From the NCBI GenBank assembly GCA_023053685.1, contig JALIGW010000002.1:247577356-247641355 (forward strand): a DNA stretch of 64,000 bases. The letters are read 5' to 3'. This stretch comes from Diadophis punctatus similis (taxonomy: Eukaryota > Chordata > Lepidosauria > Squamata > Dipsadidae). Positions 1 through 10,327 of the stretch are shown in pieces (within the stretch, counting starts at the first letter, position 1; every line of letters starts with the position of its first letter). Below the pieces are notes generated by a model. The model had not been told where the DNA came from and made no database searches. It saw only the letters and a program-made list of their open reading frames with translations. A program made the position numbers and the translations under genes.

Positions 1-111
1 CGAAAAGTCACTTCAGTCTTTCAAAGGCTTTTTGGCAATCCATTGTCCAGCCAATTGTTTCCCACAATCAGGACATTCAAAAGGTTTTTCTCCTGTGTGA
101 GTTCTCTGGTG
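1..111 (-). pseudogene. Gypsy RNase H remnant fused to a zinc-finger fragment
   Basis: Bases 1-52 match the minus-strand Gypsy pol segment at 21219-21270 (RNase H region, ...[13 protein letters not shown]). The next ~60 bases read on the minus strand as the start of a C2H2 finger with its linker ([15 protein letters not shown]...). This is the detached 3' part of the ZNF-A array, separated from the rest by the CR1 that follows. The identical junction at 21.27 kb shows the fusion predates the unit duplication. Confidence 0.7.
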
Positions 112-120
112 ATACATCAA

Positions 121-656
121 CTCCCCAAACAACCCCAGGCAAAAAGAAAAGGCGAGTACTGATAATAGGAGATTCAATCCTCAGAGGAACTGAACCCGCC
201 ATCTGTAGACCAGATAACCAATCCAGAGAGGTATGCTGTCTTCCAGGAGCCAAAATCATAGACGTAGCAGAGAAAGTAACCAAAATAATAAAACCCACAG
301 ACTATTACCCCCTACTATTACTCCATGTAGGAACAAATGACACAAAAAAGAACTTGAAAACAATACAGAACGACTATGAGCAACTAGGCAAGAACGTCAA
401 AAACCTAGGTGCGCAAGTAGTCTTCTCATCCATACTACCAACAAGAGGACAACACCCAGCAAGGGAACAAAGAATCCTACAAGTAAACCACTGGCTAAAG
501 GGTTGGTGTCACCAAAAAAACTTTGGATTCCTAGACCACGGACTGCACTACCTCCAAGATGGACTTTTGGCAAGGGACGGGTTACATCTCACAAAGACTG
601 GGAAGAATGTCCTCGGAAAAAGACTGGCCCAACTTGTCAGGAGGGCTTTAAACTAA
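121..656 (+). CDS. CR1 ORF1 C-terminal SGNH-esterase domain (partial)
   Basis: Open frame from at least base 121 to the TAA at 654-656; the N-terminus is missing because the element is 5'-truncated. Visible SGNH-hydrolase features are the nucleophile block [11 protein letters not shown] (Ser codon at 174-176), a VGTND block near 330-345, and a C-terminal DGLHLT block holding the Asp/His pair. CR1 ORF1 proteins of vertebrates are known to carry such an esterase, thought to act on lipids or the particle during retrotransposition. All catalytic blocks remain although the element is old. It is a transposon gene, not a host gene. Confidence 0.75.
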
Positions 657-659
657 AAT

Positions 660-3584
660 CGCGAGGGGAGGGTGACCAATCTACAGGATCCCCGGGGCCC
701 AACTCCAAGCATGGACCCCAAGCAAACAAAACAAACAACGAACCAAAAAGGGATGGGGAAGAAAACAAACTCAAACGACAAATAAGAGACAAAGAAAGAA
801 CATCCACAACCAGGCACAAAGAACTCAAATGCCTCTACACAAATGCACAAAGCCTAGGGAATAAACAAGGTGAACTTGAAATATTAATGCACGAAGGTAC
901 ACATGACATAGTCGGAATAACAGAAACTTGGTGGGATGAAACACACGATTGGAACACACAGATAAAAGGATACAAACTCTTCAAAAAAAACCAGATCACA
1001 TAAAAAAGGAGGTGGTGTTGCACTGTATATAAAGGACCACTACGTAGCTACAGAGCTACAAGTAACCAAGGAAGAAAACCCATTAGAATGCATATGGGTC
1101 AACATAAAAGAAAAAAAGAACGACACAACAATAGGAGTATACTACAGACCACCAAACCAAACAGAAACAATGGACACCCTTTTTACCAACCAGCTAAAGA
1201 ACATATGCAAGAAAAACAACATTGTAATAATGGGAGACTTCAACTACCCGGACATCAACTGGAAAACCAACTCAGCACCAAGTGAGAAATCTAACAGATT
1301 CCTAACCAGCCTAGCTGACAACTTCATTGTCCAAAAAGTGGAGGAGGGAACTAGAGGGGCAGCCATACTGGATTTAATACTTACAAACAGAGAAGAAACA
1401 ATAGAAGGAGTTGAAGCCGCAGGAACACTTGGCGAGAGTGACCACGTAATACTAAAATTCACCATAAAGCAAACACAAATAACTGAACATAACGACACCT
1501 ATATCGCAGACTTTAAAAAAGCCGACTTCAATAAACTCAGAGAAAACTTGGGGAAGATCCCTTGGATGAAAGTACTAAAGGGTAAAACAACTCAAGAAGC
1601 CTGGGAGATCCTAAAAAACATGATCTTAAAAGCCCAGAACACCACAATACCGATGAGGAAGAAAAACAAGAAATCCAAAAGAAAACCAGCATGGCTAAAC
1701 AAAGACCTCACCGATAAACTGAATGGAAAAAAAGATAAATACAAAAAATGGAAAGATGGGCACATAACCAAGGCAGAGTACCAACAGACAGCCAGAATCT
1801 GTAAAGAAAAAATCAGGACAGCAAAGGCCCAGAATGAACAAAGACTCGCAACAAAAGTCAAAGACAACAAAAAAAGTTTCTTCCAACACATAAACAACAA
1901 GAAAAAAATCAAAGAAACAGTTGGTCCACTAAAGAGAGAAGACGGCAAAGAAGTAACAGACAACACAGACAAAGCAGAGCTACTGAACACATTCTTCGCA
2001 TCAGTCTTCACACAAAAGGAAACTGCAGCTCAACTTCCCAGCAACACAAATATAAAAAACAGATTTGAAGCAAGACTCAACCTAAGCAAAAATACAGTAA
2101 GAGATCACCTATCTGAACTTAACGAATACAAAGCACCAGGGCCTGATGGATTACACCCCAGAGTCCTAAAAGAACTAGCAGAAGTCATTTCGGAACCACT
2201 GCACCACATCTTCCACAAATCCTGGAACGCAGGGGAACTCCCCGAGGACTGGAAAAGAGCTGATGTGGTCCCCATCTACAAAAAAGGTAAAAAAACAGAC
2301 CCAGGAAACCAGAGACCAATCAGCCTAACATCAATACCTGGGAAAATACTGGAAAAAATAATTAAAAACCAGATCTCACATCATCTAGAAACAAACCAAG
2401 TAATAACCAACTGCCAACACGGATTTATTAAGAACAAGTCATGCCAAACTAACCTCATTTCATTTTTCAACACTGTGACAAAACTAATAGACCAGCGAAA
2501 TGCAGTAGACATAATATACCTGGACTTCAGCAAAGCATTTGACAAAGTAGACCACAACCTCCTTCTTCATAAGCTAGAAAAAAGCGGGATAGACAGCTAC
2601 ACAACCAGATGGATTAACAACTGGCTGACCAACCATACCCAATGAGTAGTCCTCAATGGCTCTAAGTCCACATGGAGAGAAGTAAGCAGTGGCGTACCAC
2701 AAGGTTCCGTCCTAGGCCCAGTACTCTTTAATATCTTCATAAATGACCTAGATGAGGGAATAGCAGGAGAACTAACCAAATTTGCAGACGATACCAAGCT
2801 GGCGGGAGTAGCAAACACCCCAGAGGACAGACTCAAAATCCAGAGGGACCTTGACAGACTCGAACACTGGGCCCAAACAAATAAAATGAAATTTAACACG
2901 GAGAAAAGTAAAATTCTACACCTAGGTAAGAAGAATCAAAAATACACATACAAACTGGGTGAAACCACACTCAATAGCAGCGATTGCGAGAGGGATCTTG
3001 GAGTCTTGGTAGACAGCCAACTAAATATGAGCCAGCAGTGTGCAGCAGCAGCCAAAAAGGCCAACGCAGTCCTGAGCTGCATAAATAGAGGGATACAATC
3101 AAGGACCAGAGAGGTACTAGTACCACTCTATAAAGCCTTGGTCAGACCACACCTCGAGTACTGCATCCAGTTTTGGTCACCACACTACAAAAAAGACATT
3201 GAAACCCTAGAGAAAGTGCAGAAGAGAGCAACCAGCATGATAAAGGGTCTGGAAAATAAAACATACAAAGAGCGGTTGCAGGAACTGAGCTTGGCCAGTC
3301 TGGCGAAGAGAAGGACCAGGGGTGACATGATAGCAGTGTTCCAATACTTGAGGGGATGCCACAGAGAGGAGGGGGGCAGGCTGTTCTCTATGGCACCAGA
3401 AAGCCAAACAAGGAATAACGGATGGAAGCTGACCGAGGAGAGATTCAACCTGGAAGTGAGGAGAAACTTTCTGACGGTGAGAGCGATCAACCAGTGGAAC
3501 AGCTTGCCAGCGGAGGTTGTGAGAGCCCCAACACTTGCGACCTTCAAGGGGAGACTGGACTGCCATCTGTCTCAAATGGTGTAG
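660..3584 (+). pseudogene. CR1 ORF2 (AP endonuclease + reverse transcriptase), frameshifted and interrupted
   Basis: Endonuclease motifs: TNAQSLGNK near 840, GITETWW near 915, GDFNYPDINW near 1230 and a SDH motif near 1437. Reverse transcriptase motifs: KAPGPDGL, YLDFSKAFDKV near 2520, SGVPQGSVLGP near 2690, and FADDTKL near 2780. The C-terminal CR1 domain ends at the TAG at 3582-3584. Two lesions are visible. An A8 run near 982-989 shifts the frame (copy C has A7 and stays in frame). An in-frame TGA at 2643-2645 lies where the frame otherwise continues into VVLNGS. The product would copy CR1 RNA by target-primed reverse transcription; this copy is dead. Confidence 0.85.
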
Positions 3585-3658
3585 GAACTCCTGCTTGAGC
3601 AGGGGGTTGGACTAGATGACCTACAAGGTCCCTTCCAACTCTAATAATAAATCTAAAT

Positions 3659-3868
<210 letters not shown>

Positions 3869-5374
3869 CTAGAACGGTTTCTCTCCTGTGTGTGTCCTCT
3901 GGTGTATCAGCAGGCTGGAATTCCAACTGAAACTTTTCCCACAATCAGTACATTCAAAGAGTTTCTCTCCTGTGTGAGTCCTCTGGTGGTTCACCAGGCT
4001 GGAATTCCGACTGAAACTTTTCCCACAATCAGTACATTCAAAGGGTTTCTCTCCTGTGTGAGTCCTCTGGTGGTTCACCAGGGTGGAATTTTTACTGAAA
4101 CTTTTCCCACAATCAGGACATTGAAAGCGTTTCTCTCCTGTGTGAGTTGTCTGGTGGTTCACCAGGCTGGAATTCTGACTGAAACTTTTCCCACAATCAG
4201 GACATTCAAAGGGTTTCTCTCCAGTGTGAATCCTCTGGTGTGTCACCAGGCTGGAATTCCGACTGAAACTTTTCCCACAATCAGGACATTCAAAGGGTTT
4301 CTCTCCTGTGTGAGTCCTCTGGTGGTTCACCAGGGTGGAATTTTTACTGAAACTTTTCCCACAATCAGGACATTGAAAGCGTTTCTCTCCTGTGTGAGTT
4401 GTCTGGTGGTTCACCAGGCTGGAATTCTGACTGAAACTTTTCCCACAATCAGGACATTCAAAGGGTTTCTCTCCAGTGTGAATCCTCTGGTGTGTCACCA
4501 AGCTGGTATTGTGACCAAAACTTTTCCCACAATCAGGACATTCAAAGGGTTTCTCTCCTGTGTGAGTCCTCTGGTGTATCTCTAGGTGGGAATTCTGACT
4601 GAAGCTTTTCCCACAATCAGAACATTCAAAGGGTTTCTCTCCTGTGTGAGTCATCTGGTGTTTCACCAGGCTGGAATTCTGACTGAAACTTTTCCCACAA
4701 TCAGGACATTGAAAGGGTTTTTCTCCTGTGTGAGTTGTCTGGTGGTTCACCAGGCTGGAATTCTGACTGAAACTTTTCCCACATTCAGGACATTCAAAGG
4801 GTTTCTCTCCAGTGTGAATCCTCTGGTGTGTCACCAAGCTGGAATTGTGACCAAAACTTTTCCCACAATCAGGACATTCAAAGGGTTTCTCTCCTGTGTG
4901 AGTCCTCTGGTGTATCTCTAGGTGGGAATTCTGACTGAAGCTTTTCCCACATTCAGGACATTCAAAGGGTTTCTCTGCAGTGTGAGTCCTCTGGTGTGTC
5001 ACCAAGTTGGATTTACCACCAAAATGTTTCCCACAATCAGGACATTCAAAGGGTTTCTCTCCTGTGTGAGTCCTCTGGTGTTTCACCAGGCTGGAATTCT
5101 GACTGAAACGTTTCTCACAATCAGGACATTCAAAGGGTTTCTCTCCTGTGTGAGTCCTCTGATGTATCACTAAGTTTCCATGCTTGCTAAAGCATTTACC
5201 ACATTGGGAGCAGTTGTAGGACATTTCTCCTATGATGATCCTTCTATGAATCACAAGGCAGCTATTCTGATCAAAACGTTTGCCACATTCAACATATGGC
5301 TGTTCTCCAGTGTGGATCCTCTTGTGATTTGAACTCTCTGCTTTTCCCACAATAGCTACAAATTGTGTGACTTT
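3869..5374 (-). CDS. ZNF-A: tandem C2H2 zinc-finger exon (16 intact fingers)
   Basis: Terminal exon of a C2H2 zinc-finger protein, presumably nuclear and DNA-binding. The acceptor is ...ccatttccttcag just right of 5374. The frame continues upstream of the first visible residues ([16 protein letters not shown]), so translation must start in an earlier exon. There is a degenerate first finger (one Cys missing, YVECGKRF), then 16 fingers of the CxxC-x12-HxxxH type with TGEKPF linkers. A 252-bp (three-finger) internal repeat, 4081 onward versus 4333 onward, is absent from ZNF-C, which is exactly 84 residues shorter. The frame ends at a TAG (3866-3868) replacing the Glu after a TGEKPF linker; ZNF-C shares it. 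Helix residues are homogeneous (mostly QNSSLVK/N, RNSSLVN). It may be a functional truncated protein or a pseudogene. Confidence 0.75.
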   Translation of the reverse strand, partial: KVTQFVAIVGKAESSNHKRIHTGEQPYVECGKRFDQNSCLVIHRRIIIGEMSYNCSQCGKCFSKHGNLVIHQRTHTGEKPFECPDCEKRFSQNSSLVKHQRTHTGEKPFECPDCGKHFGGKSNLVTHQRTHTAEKPFECPECGKSFSQNSHLEIHQRTHTGEKPFECPDCGKSFGHNSSLVTHQRIHTGEKPFECPECGKSFSQNSSLVNHQTTHTGEKPFQCPDCGKSFSQNSSLVKHQMTHTGEKPFECSDCGKSFSQNSHLEIHQRTHTGEKPFECPDCGKSFGHNTSLVTHQRIHTGEKPFECPDCGKSFSQNSSLVNHQTTHTGEKRFQCPDCGKSFSKNSTLVNHQRTHTGEKPFECPDCGKSFSRNSSLVTHQRIHTGEKPFECPDCGKSFSQNSSLVNHQTTHTGEKRFQCPDCGKSFSKNSTLVNHQRTHTGEKPFECTDCGKSFSRNSSLVNHQRTHTGEKLFECTDCGKSFSWNSSLLIHQRTHTGEKPF

Positions 5375-5789
5375 CTGAAGGAAATGGAAAATATTTTTAT
5401 TTCTGATTCAATTTGAATTGCTTTTCAATTTTGCTTGTTGTCCAGTGTGCTTATATTGGCATCATCTTTGTCTGTAGGATTGAAATGAAAGTGTAACTTT
5501 TATTGTTTATAAAACGGTTGCAGAATATGTGAAAAAAGTACTACAGGTAATCCTTGAGGCACGACAGGCCATTCAACAAATGTTCAAAGTTACAACACAT
5601 ACACCCTAATGCAAAATACAAATCTATTTCAAAGGTGAAATTTTTCAGGGCCCACCCCACCTCAGTCCTTCACCCTTATGATCGACTGCAGAGATGCTGC
5701 AGCACACCCACCCACCTATTTCCTTCCTGTCTTTCCCAGTCAGTACTCAGAGGCCCCAGACCCCAGTACATTGTCCTGCTTTGCCAATA
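5375..5789 (-). other. Conserved 5' flank (intron end) of the ZNF exon
   Basis: About 200 bases beside the acceptor are shared by all five ZNF exons (also right of 16239, 25445, 38722 and 54685), including a pyrimidine-rich tract ending ttccttcag. After it come a fragment of the 'aggtaatccttgag' MITE family and unit sequence that stays alignable in units 2-4. No coding exon recognised. Confidence 0.6.
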
Positions 5790-6141
5790 TACCGTATTTT
5801 TCTGAGTATAAGTTGAACCTTTCCCCCCCCCTAAGAGGCTGGAAATGTCGGTGCATCTTATACACCGAATACAGACATTTTTGGCCTGCCGAAGCCCTGC
5901 TCCCGCATCCCATTTTGGCGAAAAATGGGCGTTTTTCGCAAAAATGGGGTGCGCAGAGGGTTTGGGAGGTCTGCAGAGTGTTCCTGGGGGTAGGCAAAAA
6001 TACCCCTGTTTTTGCAATAAAATGGGTGAAAAACGGGCAATTTTTTGCAAAAATGGGGGTGTTTTTGCCTTCCTCCAACCCCCAGGAGCACTCTACAGGC
6101 CTCCCAAACCCTCTGTGCACCCCGTTTTTCACAAAAAATGG

Positions 6142-6421
6142 CCAGAGCGAGCAAGCGAGCGAGAGCAGCGCAGCCACAGCGGAAAGGGAAGCAAGCAGCC
6201 CGCTCTGCCACTCAAGCCAGCGGCTGCCAGAAGCAGCAAGGGCATTAGGAAAAGAGAAGGAGGAGCGCCGCCACCGCCGCCAGCACTCTTTCCTTCACTT
6301 TTATCTTCTCCTTCTCTTCTCCTAACACCCTTGTTGCTTCCGGCGGCCGCTGGCTTGAGTGGCGGAGCGGGCTGCTTGCCTCCCTGTGGCTGCGCTGCTC
6401 TCGCTCGCTCGCTTGCTCTGG
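6142..6421. repeat. GC-rich imperfect palindrome (~280 bp)
   Basis: The left arm (gccagagcgagcaagcgagc...) is answered by its reverse complement at the right end (...tcgctcgctcgcttgctctgg), with the centre near 6285-6290. Matches continue through gcgcagccacag, the gcccgctc segment and the aagagaaggag segment. It lies inside the unit 1 MITE and is absent from the unit 2 copy. Confidence 0.7.
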
Positions 6422-6564
6422 AAGCAGAGCCAGACGAAGGTTCCTCCCCGTGCGAGATGCCTCTCAGCCACGCACTCCCTCGGCGCGACCGCAGCCGCCA
6501 CCAGCACTCTTTCCTTCACCTGGGAAAAAGGATCTTGCAGTGCTGAGGGCTAGGAAAGAGGGAA

Positions 6565-7430
6565 GAAGAGAAAAGGGAAGGAAGGAAGGAACACCAGAGA
6601 TGAAAGGAAGGAAGGAAGACCAGGAAGGAAGACCAGAGATGAATGAAAGAAAGAAAGAAAGGAAGGAAGGAAGGAAGGAAGGAAGGAAGGAAGGAAGGAA
6701 GGCCAGGAAGGAAGACCAGAGATGAATTAAAGAAAGGAAGGAAGGAAGGAAGGAATGCCAAAAAGGAAGACCAGAGATGAAAGGAAGGAAGGAAGGAAGG
6801 AAGGAAGGAAGGAAGGAAGGAAGGCCAGGAAGGAAGACCAGAGATGAATGAAAGAAAGGAAGGAAGGAAGGAAGGAAGGCCAGGAAGGAAGACCAGAGAT
6901 GAATGAAAGGAAGGAAGGAAGGAAGGAAGGCCAGGAAGGAAGACCAGAGATGAATGAAAGGAAGGAAGGAAGGAAGGAAGGCCAGGAAGGAAGACCAGAG
7001 ATGAAAGAAAGGAAGGAAGGAAGGAAGGAAGGAAGGAAGGAAGGAAGGAAGGAAGGAAGGAAGGAAGGAAGGCCAGGAAGGAAGACCAGAGATGAATGAA
7101 AGGAAGGAAGGAAGGAAGGAAGGAAGGAAGGAAGGAAGGAAGGAAGGCCAGGAAGGAAGACCAGAGATGAAAGAAAGGAAGGAAGGAAGGAAGGAAGGAA
7201 GGCCAGGAAGGAAGACCAGAGATGGAAGGAAGGAAGGAAGGAAGGAAGGAAGGAAGGAAGGAAGACCAGAGATGGAAGGAAGGAAGGAAGGAAGGAAAGA
7301 AGAGGAATGTTAGGTGGGAGGGTGGGAGGAAGGAAGAGAAAAAAGTGAGAGGGAAAGAAAAAAAAGAAAGAAAGAAAGATGTTAGGAAGAAAGAAAGAAA
7401 GAAAAAGAAAGATGGTAGGAGGGGTAGTCT
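6565..7430. repeat. (GGAA)n compound microsatellite/minisatellite
   Basis: Long GGAA runs are interrupted many times by a conserved spacer, 'ccaggaaggaagaccagaga' followed by tga(atga)aa, giving a higher-order repeat of about 40-100 bp. It continues into GAAA-rich sequence up to about 7430. The open frames through it are low-complexity artefacts. Confidence 0.9.
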
Positions 7431-7525
7431 TATACAGAGAGTATATCCCAAACTCTATATTTTAATTGGAAAAGTTGGGGGTCGTCTTATACGCCCAGTC
7501 GTCTTATACGCCGGAATATACGGTA

Positions 7526-7798
7526 CTTGCTTCTAGGCATTCCTCCCCACCCCACTCCCATCACCTTTCACTTACTTAATTTTTGACGAGCTCAGGAAGT
7601 CAGCTGGGCCACATGGCCCACCGAGGGAATGGCCTTCTCTACTCTGACTTCCTGAGCTCATCAAAATGTAAGTAAGCGAATGGTGATGGGGTGGCGTATG
7701 GAGGAGGCCCATAGGGCTTTGGGGGAAACCAAGGCGCAGGAGGCAGAGCATGGGCAATCCTAGACTCAAAGAGAAAGATTAAGGGGGACATGATATCT
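7526..7798. other. Unit sequence with a short inverted repeat; no gene
   Basis: Shared with 26497-26790 and split in unit 3 by a hAT element. The segments cttacttaatttttgacgag...aagtca (about 7570-7603) and tgacttcctgagctcatcaa...gtaagtaag (about 7647-7680) form an imperfect stem of about 33 bp. The GTAAGTAAG in it resembles a 5' splice site on the plus strand, but nothing else suggests an exon. Confidence 0.45.
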
Positions 7799-8575
7799 CC
7801 CCAACCCCCGGTCCGCGGCCCGGTACCGGGCCGCAGAACAAATAGTACCGGGCCGCCCTGCTACTGCATCTCTCACTCGCACCCACACCCAGATGAGAAA
7901 TCCTTGGGCGGCCTGGAAAGAGCAAGCGCCTCCGCCTCTCCCTCCGACCACCATCACTGCGTCAAGCTGTCGGCGAGGGGAGCTCCCGAGATCTGGAGTC
8001 CGAGAGCGCCGGGGCTCGGCTGGTCTTGAAGGAAGCCGGGAAAAAGCGGTGGGCGAGCCAAGCACAGGTGGGGAACAGCCCTTCTCTCCCTCCGCCTCCT
8101 TTTCAATTCTGATCTCCTCCTCTTTCTCTTCTCTGCTCTTGAAAGGGCCTGAAAGGGGGGCGGCCGGCGGCGGGGGGCGTGTGTGTGTGTGGTGGAGGTG
8201 AGGCGCAGCACGGCGAGATTTGCGAGACAAGTAGCCGCCGAGCGAGAGCGAGAGCCAGCCCGAGCTCCCTCTGCATCCCTCACGCGATCCCAGGTTTGGT
8301 CGTGGAGTGGGGAAAGTGGAAGGGGTGGGGCGGAGGGGGAGGGCTTGGAAATGTGCATCGTATGTATGAATGGAGGAAGGAGACGGGGGAGAAGCCGCAG
8401 TGGAAGGAAGGAAGGAAGGAAGGAGAAGGATGGAAAGAGAAGGAAGGAAGGATGGGAAGGAAGGATGGATGGATGGAAAGGAAAGAAGGAAGGAAGGAAA
8501 GCCCCCCCCAGTGGGCCGCGGAAAAATTATCAAACGTTGACCGGTCCACGGCAATAAAAAGGTTGGGGACCACTG
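7799..8575. mobile_element. hAT-type non-autonomous transposon (unit 1), left end damaged
   Basis: The right terminus ggttggggaccactg is the typical hAT end (reverse complement CAGTGGTCCCCAACC). It is followed by ctctaagg, which is the intact empty target in unit 2 (26814-26821). The left end (ccccaacccccggtccgcgg) has lost its outer bases together with the flanking unit DNA. The GC-rich body includes GGAA-like repeats at 8400-8500. No transposase. Confidence 0.7.
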
Positions 8576-8850
8576 CTCTAAGGCACCAGAGGGTAGGACA
8601 AGAAGTAATGGGTGGAAGCTTGTCAAAGGGAGATCCACCCTAGAAGTAAGGAGAAATTTTCTGAGGGTGAGAAGAATTATTGGGTTATCTTGCCTCTTGG
8701 GAGTTGTGGGTGTTCCATCACTGGAGGTTTTCAAAAATAGATTGGACAACCACTTGACAAAAGGTATAAGGTCTCCTGCCTTGGGCAGGGAGTTAGACTA
8801 GAAGACCTTCAAGGTCCCTTCCAGCCCTACGATTCTATATTCTTAGCAAT
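8576..8850 (+). mobile_element. CR1 3'-end fragment
   Basis: Encodes the degenerate end of CR1 ORF2 (GRSTLEVRRNFLRVR..., then PSLEVFKNRLDNHLTKG) and the tail 'aaggtcccttccagccctac'. Paralogous copies are at 26815-27080 and 41041-41300. It belongs to the ancestral unit. Confidence 0.8.
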
Positions 8851-9434
8851 TTAAAGATGTGGAGACTTCAAGTGCCAGAATTCCCCAGTCAGCATAATTT
8901 ACACTGATCAAGCATTTTTTTATTTCCTCTTCTGCAAAGTTTACATTTCCTAGGTCCTTCCCAGTCTCCAACTTTTCTCCCCCCCCTTTCAATTAATAAT
9001 GTTTCGGTAATACAGTACCATGTTTTGCAGTTTCCTTTTGTTAATTCAGTACAAGAGAAATATATAGAGAGAAGTTCAAAAATGTTGCCCCCATCTTCAG
9101 AAACCACTTCAGACTGCCCCTCTGACTTTGACTCTAAGCCCATAAACCATTATTTTGAAACTACAATGGCTGGGATCACTGCATGCAACACTAAGCTTTG
9201 ATTAAACCATCTTAAGACTGGTATACCTAACTTAAAACAAGCTAGCCTTTGTTAAATTGTCAAAAATATTTGTTGCAGCTAAGCTATCAAGCGGAGAAAC
9301 CTCCCTAGAAAATAGACAAGTGTAGTGAAATAGGAGTGGAGTTTTAAGAAGCTATCTTTTGGCTAGAAAGCAATAGACGCAATAGAAATGGGAAAAGTGA
9401 AGCTCTTTCAACATGAAAGTGGGGGTGAGATTAA
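8851..9434. other. Unit-specific noncoding sequence
   Basis: Alignable with 27081-27679 and, in part, 41300-41690. A minus-strand frame at 8889-9143 is not conserved, because a 1-base difference near 9115 breaks it in the other units. Starts with part of a common squamate repeat (gagacttcaagtgccagaat). No gene seen. Confidence 0.5.
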
Positions 9435-9442
9435 GCCCTGTT

Positions 9443-9944
9443 CAGGGGCGGGTTCCTAATTTTTTTTACTACCACTCTGTGGGCGTGTCTTATTTTGTGG
9501 GTGTGGCTTGCCAGCCATGTGGCCGGGTGGGCGTGGCTTCTCGGACTGCTGAAGGGAGGGGAACTGAGATAGCTCCTGCCGTCCATTCCCCCTCCCCTTA
9601 GCAGCTCGAGAAGCCTCGAACGTGCAAAAATGCCAAGGATCATCACTGCGCGTTCGTGGCTTCTCGGACTGCTGAAGGGAGGGGAATGGAGATAGGTCCT
9701 GCTGCCCGTTCTTTCAGCATCACACACGCTCCCTCAGCCATCCTCCCCTGCTTGGACTCACTGTGGGGTAGGAAGCTCGGCTTCTGGACATGCGCAGAAG
9801 AAATGTTTTAAAAAATTTAAAAAAATTTTTTTTTAAAATGGCGGCGCCCAGGCACCAACAACCGACTGCACCGGTATTGTGATGTCACCAGCAGGCCACT
9901 ACCGGTGCTATAGAGTGGACCGCACCTGTAGGAACCCACCACTG
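9443..9944. mobile_element. hAT MITE with perfect 8-bp TSD (GCCCTGTT)
   Basis: Termini CAGGGGCGGGTTCCTA and taggaacccaccactg are imperfect inverted repeats. The target duplication gccctgtt lies at 9435-9442 and 9945-9952. The unit 2 copy is at 27688-28167 with the same duplication. The interior is GC-rich with two 'gcttctcggactgctgaa' repeats. No coding capacity. Confidence 0.85.
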
Positions 9945-9991
9945 GCCCTGTTCCTAAACAGGTACTGGGCATATGTGTACAGTGGTTAGAG

Positions 9992-10319
9992 CAGGAATTG
10001 GCAACCTTAAACTTTCAAAGAGCCACAAAGGTCCTAACCGGAAGCCCCCCCTCCAGTTCAATTCGGGAGCTGTCCGGAAGTCCAGTTCCCCCACCATAGA
10101 GTCTCCTCCTAGCGCGGCATCCTTTTTCCTCTACCAGTCCTAACCGAAAGCCCTCTCAATTGTGGAGCTGACTGGAAAACCCACCCCTTGCCATAGAGTC
10201 TCCTCCTGGCACGTCCTGCTTCCCTTGCCCCCAACCAGAAGCTCCTCTCAAAATTGTGGTGCAGAAGAGGGATGAAAGAGCCACATGGGGCTCCAAGAGC
10301 CTCAGGCTGCTGACCCCTG
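9992..10319. mobile_element. hAT MITE with 8-bp TSD (GGTTAGAG)
   Basis: Begins caggaattggcaacc, ends ggctgctgacccctg, flanked by ggttagag at 9984-9991 and 10320-10327. The same family as the larger element at 39836-41032 judging by the ends (gtcggcaacc / gctgacccctg). The unit 2 copy is at 28215-28545. Confidence 0.85.
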
Positions 10320-10327
10320 GGTTAGAG

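Larger units (their letters stand above)
112..3658 (+). mobile_element. CR1 LINE (copy A), 5'-truncated, inserted in the ZNF-A exon
   Basis: A CR1-clade non-LTR retrotransposon in the opposite orientation to ZNF-A. It holds the 3' part of ORF1 (SGNH esterase domain), ORF2 (endonuclease plus reverse transcriptase) and the CR1 3' end, 'gcagggggttggactagatg' followed by 'aaggtcccttccaactc'. Both flanks are zinc-finger sequence: left ends ...gttctctggtg, right resumes caaggaggatttctgac, as expected if a continuous array was split. The copy in unit 2 (21331-23980) is the same insertion, so it happened before duplication. Confidence 0.9.
5792..7523. mobile_element. TA-flanked mariner-type MITE (unit 1), expanded
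   Basis: Starts CCGTATTTTTCTGAGTATAA and ends ...ggaatatacgg, each side flanked by TA (5790-5791, 7524-7525). Units 3 and 4 have an empty site with a single TA (39109-39110, 55099-55100), and unit 2 has a 632-bp relative at 25863-26494. The inside repeats the 'cgaaaaatggg / tttttcgcaaaaatggg' motif. Unit 1 alone adds a GC-rich palindrome and a long GGAA array. The right end (cgtcttatacgcc) differs from the unit 2 element, suggesting recombination with a related element. No transposase. Confidence 0.75.

Noticed and set aside
6516..7451. 311-residue minus-strand frame rich in SFLPSFLPS
   Set aside because: Translation of the GGAA array; low-complexity artefact.
7766..8749. 327-residue minus-strand frame
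   Set aside because: Runs across a hAT element and a CR1 tail; composition is GC-driven and not conserved in unit 2.
9431..9727. Minus-strand 98-residue frame repeated at 27676-27954
   Set aside because: Lies fully inside a hAT MITE; no family resemblance.
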